Assembly (NCBI GenBank): GCA_029851415.1
Contig: CM056743.1
Location: 21,924,905 to 21,988,904, forward strand
Length of the DNA stretch: 64,000 nucleotides
Origin: Eretmocerus hayati
Taxonomy: Eukaryota; Arthropoda; Insecta; Hymenoptera; Aphelinidae
Reading direction: 5' to 3'
Shown: positions 12,956 to 23,583 of the stretch, in pieces
Layout of the letters: each line of letters begins with the position of its first letter
Numbering within the stretch: the stretch's first letter is position 1
Made by a program: the position numbers and the translations under genes
The notes under the pieces: model-generated
Told to the model about the DNA's origin: nothing
Databases searched by the model: none
Seen by the model: the letters and a program-made list of their open reading frames with translations, nothing else

Positions 12956-14080
12956 ATGAGAATCATCAGTACAGCTCGGTCAGCCATGGGCTACGTTTGG
13001 CTCTTTCTATATATCCTTGCTTTGTTAAAAATTTTACCCCAATCTTACTGTTCACCAAAAGTTAGTTTTAAATACGAAGGAGAAGGTATTGTTGAAGGAC
13101 GTGATTTTTTTGTTGGACCATGCCTTGTAGCAACAACCGGTGAAAAACCTGATAATAATCAAGAAAAAACCTGTCCAGATCCTGAAGTTGGTTTTTTTTT
13201 ATTTACCGATGCAGCTAAAGCTGATGGTACCGGTCATCCTATACAATTAAATTCTACAGGAACAAATATACTTCAAATGGATGGTTTTAATCCTAATAAT
13301 CCAACAAAAATTATTGTTCATGGTTATAATTCAGATATGCAATTGGATGCCCTTATAGATGCCAGAAGAGAATATTTATTAAGATCAAATGGTAATAAAG
13401 TTAATGTAATAGCTGTTGATTGGTCAAGATTAGCAGCTGGTCCATGTTATCCATTAGCAGTTGGAAATGTACCACATGTTGGTAAATGTGTTGCACAAAT
13501 GGTTCAAAGACTTCGTGAAGTTCATGCTGAAGATATACACGTTATTGGATTTAGTTTAGGTGCTCATGTACCAGCTTATACAGCAAATGAATTAGAAGAT
13601 TTAGGAGAACCAAAATTACCAAGAATAAGTGGTTTAGATCCAGCAATGCCATTATTTATAACTGTTGATAGAAGACACAAATTGGATTCTAGTGATGCAA
13701 ATTTTGTTGATGTTATGCATACAAATGCATTTATTCAAGGAAAAATTGAACCAAGTGGACATATTGATTTTTATATGAATGGTGGTGTTAATCAACCTGG
13801 TTGTTGGCAAAAGAAAAATCCATTTGGATGTGCTCATCATAGAGCTGCTGCTTATTTTGCTGAATCAATTAATAGTGATATTGGTTTTTGGGGATGGCCT
13901 TGTCCTGGTTTTATTGCTTATTTATTAGGTCTTTGTCCACCAAGATTTCCTGCTGTTAAAGCTGGTGAACCTGCTGATGGACAATATAAAGGATTTTTTA
14001 TTGTTAAAACTAAATCTAGTAAACCGTTTGCTGAAGGACCTTTTCAAGTTCAACCACAATTTGTTTTAAGTGTTCGGTGA
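12956..14080 (+). CDS. Secreted lipase / phospholipase A1-like protein, single exon
   Basis: A complete 374-codon ORF of the animal pancreatic-lipase superfamily (alpha/beta hydrolases that cleave acyl esters of glycerolipids). Residues 11-28 form a hydrophobic signal-peptide core, with likely cleavage near residue 32. The oxyanion-loop strand KIIVHGY is at 118-124. The catalytic serine is Ser200 in GFSLG, the acid Asp228 in SGLDPAMP, and the histidine His294 in C-A-H-H-R. The lid between Cys283 and Cys292 is only eight residues long, as in phospholipase A1 and many insect neutral lipases, so triglyceride versus phospholipid preference is open. Length is normal for the family. It is intronless and lies in an intron of the LDLa gene on the same strand. 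Third positions are very AT-rich after about codon 35, unlike the LDLa gene's tail exon. Retrocopy origin is possible but unproven. Confidence 0.92.
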   Translation: MRIISTARSAMGYVWLFLYILALLKILPQSYCSPKVSFKYEGEGIVEGRDFFVGPCLVATTGEKPDNNQEKTCPDPEVGFFLFTDAAKADGTGHPIQLNSTGTNILQMDGFNPNNPTKIIVHGYNSDMQLDALIDARREYLLRSNGNKVNVIAVDWSRLAAGPCYPLAVGNVPHVGKCVAQMVQRLREVHAEDIHVIGFSLGAHVPAYTANELEDLGEPKLPRISGLDPAMPLFITVDRRHKLDSSDANFVDVMHTNAFIQGKIEPSGHIDFYMNGGVNQPGCWQKKNPFGCAHHRAAAYFAESINSDIGFWGWPCPGFIAYLLGLCPPRFPAVKAGEPADGQYKGFFIVKTKSSKPFAEGPFQVQPQFVLSVR

Positions 14081-16197
14081 TGATGCTGCAAGAGAAATCA
14101 AGTTGTTTTTATCGGTTAGTGTATCTGTGTATAAAATTTTTAGTCAATTTAGATTTGTTTTTTTTTTTTGTGAAAATGTTGTGAGTGGAAAGTTTGCATT
14201 CTGACGTGCTCTGTGATAAGATGAAATGGTGAGCAAGTGAGATTGAAGATGTATTGCTTTGAAATAGTTGATATAAAAGTATCGGAATCAACCGATCGAT
14301 GTCAAATTTGTTTAAAAATCAATTTTTAATTACCAGACGGTTATTCTGTTGTTTGGAATTGTACTAATAGTGAAAAAGTGGTAAAAACGGTAAAAAAAAT
14401 CAACAAGTTTGACATTTCTTGAAGATTTTTCATTTTTCTAGAAAAACAATTCTGGGCGATAAATCGTGCTCCAGTCTGATTTTCGAAGTCTCACGGAATT
14501 TTTTAAACTTTTTTAGATGTTTTCAATGCTCACTTCAAATGTTATCATGAAATACTTGTACTCATCGAGTTTGTAAAGTGAAGTGGACATTATTAGAATA
14601 GATAATACTATCTCAAAGTTCAACAAATAGAAATAAAATAAACTTTCGCTTGTCTCATAATAAAAGTATCCAGTGAAAGTAACACGAGATCCGGGTCAAA
14701 TAATATTTTTAGCGGAAGTAACATTCTGTATTCCGTTAGGTGATTCTCCCTCCTAAAACGTGTAGCTATTCGATCTTTATCGTATTTTCTTTGTGTTTGT
14801 ATTATACACGCGTACTTTTGTATCATACACATATTTTTTATCACATGACCTCATCGGAACATAATTTTAGCCGAAGCGTAAGACGTAGTCATTCATGTTT
14901 TATATAGTGTACACGTCAATTCTCATCAAAACTGTCATGATTGTTGAATGATCATTTTCATCACCTTAATGTAAGCTTATCATATTTTTTAAATCTATCA
15001 TAACTATTTACTTTGTATTACATGGATATTTTTGGACGACAGAAAAAAAAAAGATTGAATTACATTACTTTTTTTCGTTTGAATGTGAATGATTCTTTCC
15101 ATCATTCCCTAATCAAATCATTTCAACCTCATCAGCATAAAATTTCAACCCTACAATGTGTTACACGATTGAAAATTAAATAGACTGAATCTGGTAATAA
15201 AGCTCTTGGAACATTACTAGTGTTATCCATTTTTTTTCTCATTATCTAAATTCTATGTGTCTGAATTCGTGCAATCTGAATCATAGCTATATAGCCACTA
15301 TAGAATCATTACAATTTTATTGTGCACAGTCACTATATTCTCAAATCTCAATCCAGGGTTTACTGGTACATACGATGACTGAAAAGTAAAATTGAAATTT
15401 TGCTTTTTAGTCCGGTCCACGCAGAATTTTTCGTTTGTCCGTCGTACAGAACTTCAAACCGAGCCATTCTACAGGAATCATTGTCAAAACATGCCCACTT
15501 TTCTCTCATTCCCATTATTCTACCTTGAGACCATGATAAATTTGAGGTAGGCACTTTTGCCCCGGTATTTTCTGAGATACGTATCTCAGCAGTAGACAAC
15601 GGACAAACAAAAAATCTGCGCGGATGAGACTAGCTCTAATAAACAAGATAATTTAGTGCGAATATTCATTACCAGAGTGTTCAATTAAAATAATTGATAT
15701 TACATCTAAATTTGAACATTTCCCCAGATGTTTGGCTAAAATATCCCGATCATCGATAAAATATTCATCACACATGATATTTTATAATTCATGAGAATCG
15801 GTCTTGTAAATAGAAATATACGTCTTTTACAATTTTGAAATGAACAATTTCTCGCATTGGATTTTACTTACTTCGACGTAAAGACTGTTGGAATGAGCAA
15901 TAGAAATGCAATGGAATTGGTGGCAGGCAAAGTTGATTGATTAGTGCATGAGAAATTCTAATGGAAATCGAAGGTACTCCACATTCCGTCGAAACGAAAT
16001 TAGTTTTGGAATACCCGTGCGTTGCAAAGTTGTACGTTGATTCTCATTTTCCATTTTTTTTTTTTTTTTTTTTTTTGAGAACTTTGGCCATTGAATTGGA
16101 ATATTCAGATCGATTCTACGTGAAAAATGAGTGGGGGAGTCAACTATAGATAAAGAAAGAAATAGATAGTAATCATGAAAAATTGATTTTGTTTCAG
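14081..16197. other. Lipase 3' flank and rest of the intron
   Basis: Apart from the possible poly(A) signal, nothing is recognised. A T-run lies near 16054. The ORFs are short and unsupported. Confidence 0.4.
14632..14642 (+). promoter_or_regulatory. Possible polyadenylation signal of the lipase gene
   Basis: Overlapping AATAAA hexamers lie about 550 bp after the lipase stop codon. They are plausible only by position, and AT-rich DNA makes chance hexamers common. Confidence 0.25.
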
Positions 16198-16394
16198 TGC
16201 AACCAGTGTATGGATCCAATGGCACATCAATGAGTATGCCTCTGGGTATGACAAATTTAAAAATGGGCCCTTTAACGGATGGTGCGATACATGGAGCCGT
16301 AACGTTACCTCGTCCGGGAAACTGGCTGCACCCTGCGGGCCTCAAGCTCGGGCACAGCGCGGCCCTGGCCCGCCTCTACTGCCAGGCAAAGTGA
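16198..16394 (+). CDS. Cytoplasmic-tail exon of the LDLa membrane protein
   Basis: The acceptor (tttgtttcag) ends at 16197. Joined to the phase-1 end of the exon at 3833-4024 it reads on in frame as a Leu codon followed by QPVYGSNGTS. About 65 residues follow, rich in Gly, Met, Pro and Leu, with no enzymatic motif, to a TGA at 16392. Local GC content is clearly higher than in the surrounding intron, as expected for coding sequence. The end is ambiguous: the stop overlaps a plausible donor (GCAAA|GTGAGA after 16390), so the exon may instead splice to a further exon near 26137. The intron before it is about 12.2 kb and contains the lipase gene on the same strand. Confidence 0.7.
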
Positions 16395-16995
16395 GAAATC
16401 ACGGTTCTGACAGGTCAGTTATCATTATGTTTTATAATCGAAAGTCTTGTCGTACTTATCGGTGATGATTTCTGCAAAGCGCTTTTTAATGCCTTTTGCC
16501 ATATGATTACATCTATATTAGATCGTACATGATAAGTCGTTGGGGTTCGTTCACGGGTTCGTTCTTTCCTACTTCTTATTTACTGTTTTCTTTTTCTAAT
16601 CCTTTTTTCTCTAAAATCTCAATTCAAAACGTACTGCAATCTGATTATTCAGCGGCACATGGATTGGTACTAGAGAAATCCGGATGGTGATTTCAAATAT
16701 GATTACTTGTAGTGTAAATGCAAAAAATTTCTGACGATTTTTTTTTCTAGGAAAAAATTACATATATTAGCTAATTTGAGTTCACTTTGGTATAGTTGAG
16801 CGTAAAAATCTGGAAAATTCTAAAAATGAGTGAGGCATCCGAGAATCTAAACTGTGCCAGATTTATAATAAAAATTGCTCTTGTATATGTCTGTTAGGAA
16901 TGAAAAAGTGAAATTTTGGGAATCGATACTTCGAGTGTTCTCGTATATTTTTCATTTAATCAATATAACTCGGCTGTAAGAATTTTTGGGATATG

Positions 16996-17838
16996 TGTGA
17001 CGGTTGAGTAGATAATCTCAACCATCATCTCTCTCTCCTGTTCCTAATCAATGTAATCATATAACTTTCTTACAGAATGTAGCAGAGCATCCGAGGAGAG
17101 AGCAGTAAGTTACATGTGTAAGAGAGAGAGAGACAGTAGAATCACGCGTTTGTCGCGAACCATCATATCATCGAACCTTTAGAATCGCCGCACCGCGCCC
17201 CTCGTGTCCATGCTAATCAGCTGACCGGCATCGCGCGTTGCGCCAAATTCAGACTCTGTTCGCCCGTCCTGCCGAGCAGACCATGTGGCCGCGATCGGAG
17301 CAATATCCCGCGCTTTCCGCAATTTCCTCGTGCCCGCGCCGCGTGTGCACCAGCTCCTGATCAAATACCCTGGCGACGTGCTCGAGAGGATGATTGTCCG
17401 GCGGTCCAGATCAACCTTGCGTGCGACCGATACCTGCGTCCTGGACATCGTCCGATTAGAACAATTATTATCATGCGAGCGGCCGATAGCCAATATATAA
17501 TTTGTGAGTACAGCCTTGAATTGCTCTCTCTCTGTTTGGGGCTTCACCCTTTGCTCTCTTCGTGCTCGCGTTCGATGTGCTCGTATGCACCATGTTTATT
17601 TATTGAATAAATCCTATCATTAATATTTATCTTAAAATCATGCCTTGTTATTTGGCGCGCTCCTTATCCAATCCCTCTCGCGCGCAATAGCAGCAATATA
17701 TACATCTATATATGAATATGCAGTAGTAGCAGCAGATGCAGAGTTCCAGTTACAATTATTATATACAAATTTGCTGGGCATTGCACACAGCCCAGCATGT
17801 GCGGCTAAATTAACTAGGCAAATCTAGCAGCCGTCACA
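16996..17838 (+). repeat. 5' long terminal repeat
   Basis: 843 bp, TGTGACGG...CCGTCACA. An AATAAA lies near 17607 (ttgaataaatcc), usable as the R-region poly(A) signal. The LTR is GC-rich in its middle (17180-17350), unlike the genome around it. Small ORFs on both strands occur identically in both LTRs and carry no recognised domain. Confidence 0.92.
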
Positions 17839-18200
17839 TTGGCGCCCAGACGAAAGGTCCTGATTAAAATTCAAAATTCAAATCATTAAAATTATATGGC
17901 GTGCGCCACATTGGCGCCCAGATCAAAAATCCTGGAACAATCAAAATCATTTCCCTGCTGCCCATTCAAATTCAGTTAAAATCAGTTTGTGCGCGTCACA
18001 TTGGCGCCAGACGAAAAGAACTGTAAAAATCAAATCATCAAATCATTTAAGCATTATCTTCTCTGCGCATTTAAATTTATATGTTGCAAATTGAATTTTT
18101 GTTGTATTGTGCGCGTCACATCGGTGCCCAGAGAGAAATTTACCAGAATCTCTGTGAAATTATACCGCGTGCGTCATATTGGCGTCCGATCAAAAAATCC
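17835..18200 (+). repeat. Five spaced copies of an LTR-end/primer-binding-site motif
   Basis: The junction sequence CACATTGGCGCCCAGA recurs at about 17835, 17907, 17997, 18117 and 18175, usually preceded by GCGYGYCA-like bases and followed by an A-rich stretch. The first copy joins the LTR end to the natural primer-binding site. Copies 2 and 3 keep TTGGCGCC, while copies 4 and 5 drift (TCGGTGCCC and TTGGCGTCC). Spacings are about 72, 90, 120 and 58 bp, so this is a dispersed series and not a simple tandem array. A role in tRNA priming is inference from position. Confidence 0.75.
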
Positions 18201-19624
18201 CAAAATTAATCCAATTCCTCCTGCTGCTGCAAAACAAAAATTCTTCCTTCTCAAGTCGAAATTCAAATATATTAGTCTGCTGCACCGAGAGAGTTGGATA
18301 TTAGAGTCGTCCGTGAGCGAATTAGATACATGTGTGTGAGTGTCGCGCGATCGGAATCTAAGCCCAGTGCGAAGGGGCGGAAAGTAAACAAAGTCGCGGT
18401 CAGACGTTAGCTCGCGTCTCGAACGATTTTATGTTCGAAAAATTATATCATAGGAGTGAGAGAGATGGACAATCGCATCGTCCGATATATAGCCTCTCAT
18501 ACTCATTTAAAGTATTACTGTAGTGTTTGCATGCAGTAATGAATATGAACAATGTGTAGTGCAATTGTTGTATAAATCAGTGAGTGCACAGGCCAATGCG
18601 TGGCATAAGATGAGCATACGCGAATATATAGGTATAGTGTAGTGCGTATGTATTGAGTAGAGTGACATTACAATCGTGCGTATATATAGTTATAGCACAG
18701 TGTGCAGTGTATGAAGATAGTTATGACTCGATGTCAGCGGATATCAAGAGTGTATCCAATTCCCCGAAAATTCGCGAATCAAGTGCGACAGAGTCTCCGG
18801 GTGATATATATACGATCGTCCAAATTAAATTAAAAATTTTTTCAAATCACTGACGCATTGTGAAGCACGAATTAGCTTATTTTCGTCCGATGTGGATTAG
18901 AAAATATTTATTCAAAATTAATAACAATAATATTCGCTCAACATAGTTTGTTTTCAGTGCGAAAATTCGAGTGTAAAATCAAATCATTTTCATTTTTGCA
19001 TAAACGAAGTGGTCAAATCATGGACATTCGTAGATATTATCGTCCGAAAAATCATAAAATCCCCGTATGTATGAGAAAATGTATGCTAGTATGTGTATGG
19101 GATGGCGTTCGAGTGAATACTCAATACACGTGCCATTCAAATAAGGTCATCGACCGTTCCTGAAATCGAAATCGTACAATCAAAATGTACAAGTGTAACT
19201 CCATGAGTTACAGAATCAATGTTTACGAAATCAATAGTCAACTGAAAATTTAAAATATTGCCAATTTCCAATCCAATTTGGACTAATCGTTCCGAAAATT
19301 TGAAAATTCCTCAATCTCCAGAATCGAATCATGGAAATAAGTTCATATTTGGAATCATTTTATAAAATTTCTGCGATGAATTAAATCAATATTTTTTTTC
19401 GCAATTGTGAGACTTTCTAAACGAACAAGCCGATTATTTAGTGTAGTTCGGTTGGTCATGCTTAGTTCGCAGACTGAAGACACCGTCCTCAATCTCTGTG
19501 TTCGAGATACAGTCGACTCAAAATTGAATATTTCTGGTTAATGTTCCGATAGTTAGGTGAACAATAGAGAATTTTAGAACAATTTTTTTCCCCACTTTTT
19601 CTCAGAATTTTTTTTTATGCCATT
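18201..19624 (+). other. Non-coding leader of the LTR retrotransposon
   Basis: About 1.4 kb between the primer-site repeats and the ORF start, with several short ORFs but no recognisable domain. It could carry packaging or splice signals, but none can be identified by eye. Confidence 0.4.
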
Positions 19625-21832
19625 ATGAATCCAAATATCATAAATTCAGAGGTTTTACCCTCATTACTGAAATATATTACTAGTCTTTCGGACGATGGAT
19701 GGCAAATTATGCTCACGAAGCTTGAGCTCAAAAATGTAACATTGCCACGTTTATTGCGACGCCTCGCAGGCAATTATGAAATCGATGATTTTGTCGAAAA
19801 TGAAAATTTCCATAGCGACGCTGCGCTTAGAAATCACCGAGATGCGATGCTCAATGAATGGGTTATAGACTTCAAGAGTCGATTATCGCGTAATCAAGAA
19901 AGTGAGACATCCGCGCGCGCGCAAATTACCATCACTACCAATCAACAGAAGGATGACCATGGATTACATCAATCTGACAATTTTAGTCAAAGTTCCCTTA
20001 CAACTTCCAATTCAACTTCGAATCAAGTTCCTGTAGATAACTTCGACAGATTAAGATCACACCCACATTGTGCGGATGGTTGTACGTGCTCATTGTGTAT
20101 GCACGAATCTGCAACAAGTACGCAATTCAATTTGACCCCCATTACAGAGCCTTATCGTCTCAGGGGGAGGGGTGGTTCGCATTGTCCAAATTTTTTTTCG
20201 GACGAGAGTCGAAATATTCAAATACCTCATCACAACTTTTCATCAAATTATGATTCATCAGAGCAAAGACCTTATTCGTCTGTATTGACGGAAATTCACA
20301 CTGCTCAATCAAACGCAGTTTTTGATTCATTGCCAGTCGTTGGACTTGATTATGTCGACCAATTTGGGCATGAATGGCGTGAGCCATGGTGGATACGCTC
20401 AAATCATCATTTTGATTTCTCAAAATCCCAACCACAGTGCCAAGTCACACCTAATCATGCACACTATTCGGTTAAAAATTCCATATTTCGCCGGAAGAAT
20501 CACGCAGTTGCAGTACTTCCGAATAAGTCCTTGGACAATATTATCGTCCGAATCCCGTTTGCTACATATAGCAAATATAAAAACAGAAAATCAACATCTT
20601 TGAATGGACCAATTAATTCACAATCCTGTCATGTATTAGACTTCTATTTAGCAAACCATCGAAGCCAATTATATCGCTTGGCATATAGCCAATCAGCACA
20701 ATCACTCGTGCGGGCTGGATTGCAATGGACAAATGTCAATTTGTGCAATAAATTCTCAATTTGTGTCGAGAACGTTCCCTGCGACCGATTTTTGGTAGCA
20801 AATTTTGCACATGCTCCTGAAAAAATTCCTGAGTCTTGCAAATTCACACTGACAAAGAGCGAGATGGGCCCTTCAAGCTCTTCATCCGTCAAATCAGCTG
20901 CTCAGAATTCATCTATCAAGGAGGCAATTTCTACATCTCATGACAAGGCTGAGAATGCTAGATCAGAAAGTCAACATTCTAATGACTTGGATCCATCTGT
21001 AGTCCACATTTCAGAATTCAATCTCGCAGAAGCAAATGAGCACATCATCGGACTTGATATTCCTCGTTCGTTTGATGAACACAATTATCTCGTTTCTAAT
21101 ATGATCGAGACGGACAATAATGCTCACAATTGCCTAGTGCAGAAAGATCATTCTGATCAAACTTTTGATTCAATCACAACCATAGCGCAAGGAGTAAATG
21201 AGTCACAGAGGCCATCATGCTCCAAATTCTCATCAGCGCATCAACATCTATTTTCAACATCTAAAGGTATATTGCCAAATACAAATGCGTGCATGAATTA
21301 CGCGTTCTCTGCACACGAAATGTATACGAGAGACGGTCACAGTCATTCGACCGAATCAATTCAAAATGTTCGTATTCGAAATGATTCACTGCACCGGACT
21401 ATATTTTCCATGCAGATTGGGTCGTACGACGAATGCGTCTTCGAGAATTTTTTCCTAACGGACGCTAGCTATTTTATGCAGTTCGTGTCAAATCAGATTC
21501 GTTCTGGTAGCACAACTGAGCGATTTCAAACGAATCCAAAAGGACATTTGAGGTCATTCCGACCGAGACATGTCAATCTGACCGATCTAGAACGAGAGGC
21601 TGGTCCAGGAGGAGGAAAATTTGATCAAACCAAGGTGCAGGAACAACCAGTACGAGAGGATGACGTCCATGTATCACAAACCGGAGCTGAGATCGACATC
21701 ATTCCTGCGGAAGATTCATCGATGGACGGCGACGGTTGTGTGCGCGCGAGTCTCACTCGGTGTGTGTTGTGTCCTTTCGACTTTGCGCCGATCAGTGCTA
21801 TTGCTGACAAGACTCTTTCAGTGAAGTGTTAA
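19625..21832 (+). CDS. 735-residue protein of unknown function in the LTR retrotransposon
   Basis: The only long ORF of the element, with ATG at 19625 and TAA at 21830. It is rich in Ser, Asn, His and Gln and looks largely disordered after residue 90. The N-terminal 80 residues are more ordered and Leu-rich (LPSLLKYITSLSDDGWQIML at 11-30). A Cys/His cluster lies at 149-160 (C-x3-C-x-C-x2-C-x-H). There is no CCHC knuckle, no D-S/T-G protease, no YxDD box and no DDE or HHCC pattern, so it is not a recognisable Gag or Pol. No signal peptide or membrane helix argues for an envelope. A divergent Gag or a captured host protein are both possible. The open frame alongside apparently identical LTRs suggests it was intact at insertion. 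Confidence 0.7.
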   Translation: MNPNIINSEVLPSLLKYITSLSDDGWQIMLTKLELKNVTLPRLLRRLAGNYEIDDFVENENFHSDAALRNHRDAMLNEWVIDFKSRLSRNQESETSARAQITITTNQQKDDHGLHQSDNFSQSSLTTSNSTSNQVPVDNFDRLRSHPHCADGCTCSLCMHESATSTQFNLTPITEPYRLRGRGGSHCPNFFSDESRNIQIPHHNFSSNYDSSEQRPYSSVLTEIHTAQSNAVFDSLPVVGLDYVDQFGHEWREPWWIRSNHHFDFSKSQPQCQVTPNHAHYSVKNSIFRRKNHAVAVLPNKSLDNIIVRIPFATYSKYKNRKSTSLNGPINSQSCHVLDFYLANHRSQLYRLAYSQSAQSLVRAGLQWTNVNLCNKFSICVENVPCDRFLVANFAHAPEKIPESCKFTLTKSEMGPSSSSSVKSAAQNSSIKEAISTSHDKAENARSESQHSNDLDPSVVHISEFNLAEANEHIIGLDIPRSFDEHNYLVSNMIETDNNAHNCLVQKDHSDQTFDSITTIAQGVNESQRPSCSKFSSAHQHLFSTSKGILPNTNACMNYAFSAHEMYTRDGHSHSTESIQNVRIRNDSLHRTIFSMQIGSYDECVFENFFLTDASYFMQFVSNQIRSGSTTERFQTNPKGHLRSFRPRHVNLTDLEREAGPGGGKFDQTKVQEQPVREDDVHVSQTGAEIDIIPAEDSSMDGDGCVRASLTRCVLCPFDFAPISAIADKTLSVKC

Positions 21833-22736
21833 ATTTAGTTTTTTCTTTCGAATGAGAAAAATTTAGTATTACAATCGAATTAGGATCGTTAGCTAGGTCA
21901 ATCGATCGATGATTATCATTTTTAGTTTGCATTGTTTTGTCTGTCAAATTTTCTAGCCATGTTACTTTCCCCATCACTTCATACCAATGTGCCCGTTGAA
22001 ATCAATAAGATAGGTTCCCGGCCGATCCGTAGAAGAGTGGATGGATGATATTAGTACATAAGGATTGCTATTTTAGTAGGATATTTTCAGGTCTACGACC
22101 GATCAGTAATTCGTATCTATTTATTCCTTCAAATTTTTTCAAATTAATCGTCGATAATCAGTACGAAGACGTACGAGTTGAGTATTATTCTAATTCATAT
22201 TATTAAAATCGAAATCTGATAATTTATTTTGTATCCAATCAATCAATCAGTGCAAATTTTTGTGAAGCACAAATTCGACGATTCTTGCCAATCAGGATAT
22301 TTGTTAATTTTCTTCATAATCTTTTTTTTTTGGATAATTTGTCATTCAATCTCATTATCATCGTAGTTCAATTATTCTTTTTGTTCTAGAAAAATTTGAA
22401 AAGTTCATTCGTACGATATGAGTACAATCATTTATAATCTAAAGTTTGAACGGATGGATGTTAGCGATGATTCTAAATTTCCGTTCAAGAGAGCAATCGA
22501 GTGACTTCACCAGAATCACAATCATTCATTTAATTCATTCTTCCCCTTAGGAAATTTCTTTTCAACCTCATCTTTCACATTTTTTGTAAAGAATTAACAA
22601 TTTCTCTTTCTCTATTTCAATTTTCAAATCAGTCTACGTTGATTTCGGACAATTCCATTCCATCCATGGCCCAGATAGAGAGAGAATATTTCTCGAGCTG
22701 CTACGCCATCCGGCTAAACAGCGTCTGGGGGAGGGG
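21833..22736 (+). other. Non-coding 3' interior and polypurine tract of the LTR retrotransposon
   Basis: There is no coding capacity here, where pol normally ends. The purine run at 22726-22736 (tgggggagggg) abuts the 3' LTR and fits the plus-strand primer. Confidence 0.6.
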
Positions 22737-23579
22737 TGTGACGGTTGAGTAGATAATCTCAACCATCATCTCTCTCTCCTGTTCCTAATCAATGTAATCA
22801 TATAACTTTCTTACAGAATGTAGCAGAGCATCCGAGGAGAGAGCAGTAAGTTACATGTGTAAGAGAGAGAGAGACAGTAGAATCACGCGTTTGTCGCGAA
22901 CCATCATATCATCGAACCTTTAGAATCGCCGCACCGCGCCCCTCGTGTCCATGCTAATCAGCTGACCGGCATCGCGCGTTGCGCCAAATTCAGACTCTGT
23001 TCGCCCGTCCTGCCGAGCAGACCATGTGGCCGCGATCGGAGCAATATCCCGCGCTTTCCGCAATTTCCTCGTGCCCGCGCCGCGTGTGCACCAGCTCCTG
23101 ATCAAATACCCTGGCGACGTGCTCGAGAGGATGATTGTCCGGCGGTCCAGATCAACCTTGCGTGCGACCGATACCTGCGTCCTGGACATCGTCCGATTAG
23201 AACAATTATTATCATGCGAGCGGCCGATAGCCAATATATAATTTGTGAGTACAGCCTTGAATTGCTCTCTCTCTGTTTGGGGCTTCACCCTTTGCTCTCT
23301 TCGTGCTCGCGTTCGATGTGCTCGTATGCACCATGTTTATTTATTGAATAAATCCTATCATTAATATTTATCTTAAAATCATGCCTTGTTATTTGGCGCG
23401 CTCCTTATCCAATCCCTCTCGCGCGCAATAGCAGCAATATATACATCTATATATGAATATGCAGTAGTAGCAGCAGATGCAGAGTTCCAGTTACAATTAT
23501 TATATACAAATTTGCTGGGCATTGCACACAGCCCAGCATGTGCGGCTAAATTAACTAGGCAAATCTAGCAGCCGTCACA
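22737..23579 (+). repeat. 3' long terminal repeat
   Basis: 843 bp and apparently identical to the 5' LTR at a constant offset of 5741. It is followed by the target duplication TATG at 23580-23583. Confidence 0.92.
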
Positions 23580-23583
23580 TATG

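Larger units (their letters stand above)
16996..23579 (+). mobile_element. LTR retrotransposon with identical LTRs and no polymerase genes
   Basis: The two 843-bp LTRs (16996-17838 and 22737-23579) begin TGTGACGG and end CCGTCACA, and are flanked by the 4-bp target duplication TATG (16992-16995 and 23580-23583). A primer-binding-like sequence, TTGGCGCCCAGACGAAAGG, starts directly after the 5' LTR. A purine run (gggggagggg) ends directly at the 3' LTR. The 4.9-kb interior encodes one 735-codon ORF and shows no protease, reverse transcriptase, RNase H or integrase motif in any frame inspected. Intact ends and apparently identical LTRs imply a recent insertion that used polymerase supplied in trans. 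The superfamily is not assignable. Confidence 0.9.

Noticed and set aside
17179..17827. ORFs of 60-122 codons in both strands of the LTR, repeated identically at 22920-23568
   Set aside because: They are identical because the LTRs are identical, have no domain, and overlap regulatory LTR sequence, so they were not called as genes.
19625..21832. Reading the 735-residue protein as an envelope protein
   Set aside because: No signal peptide, no membrane helix and no furin-like site were visible, so an envelope call is not supported.
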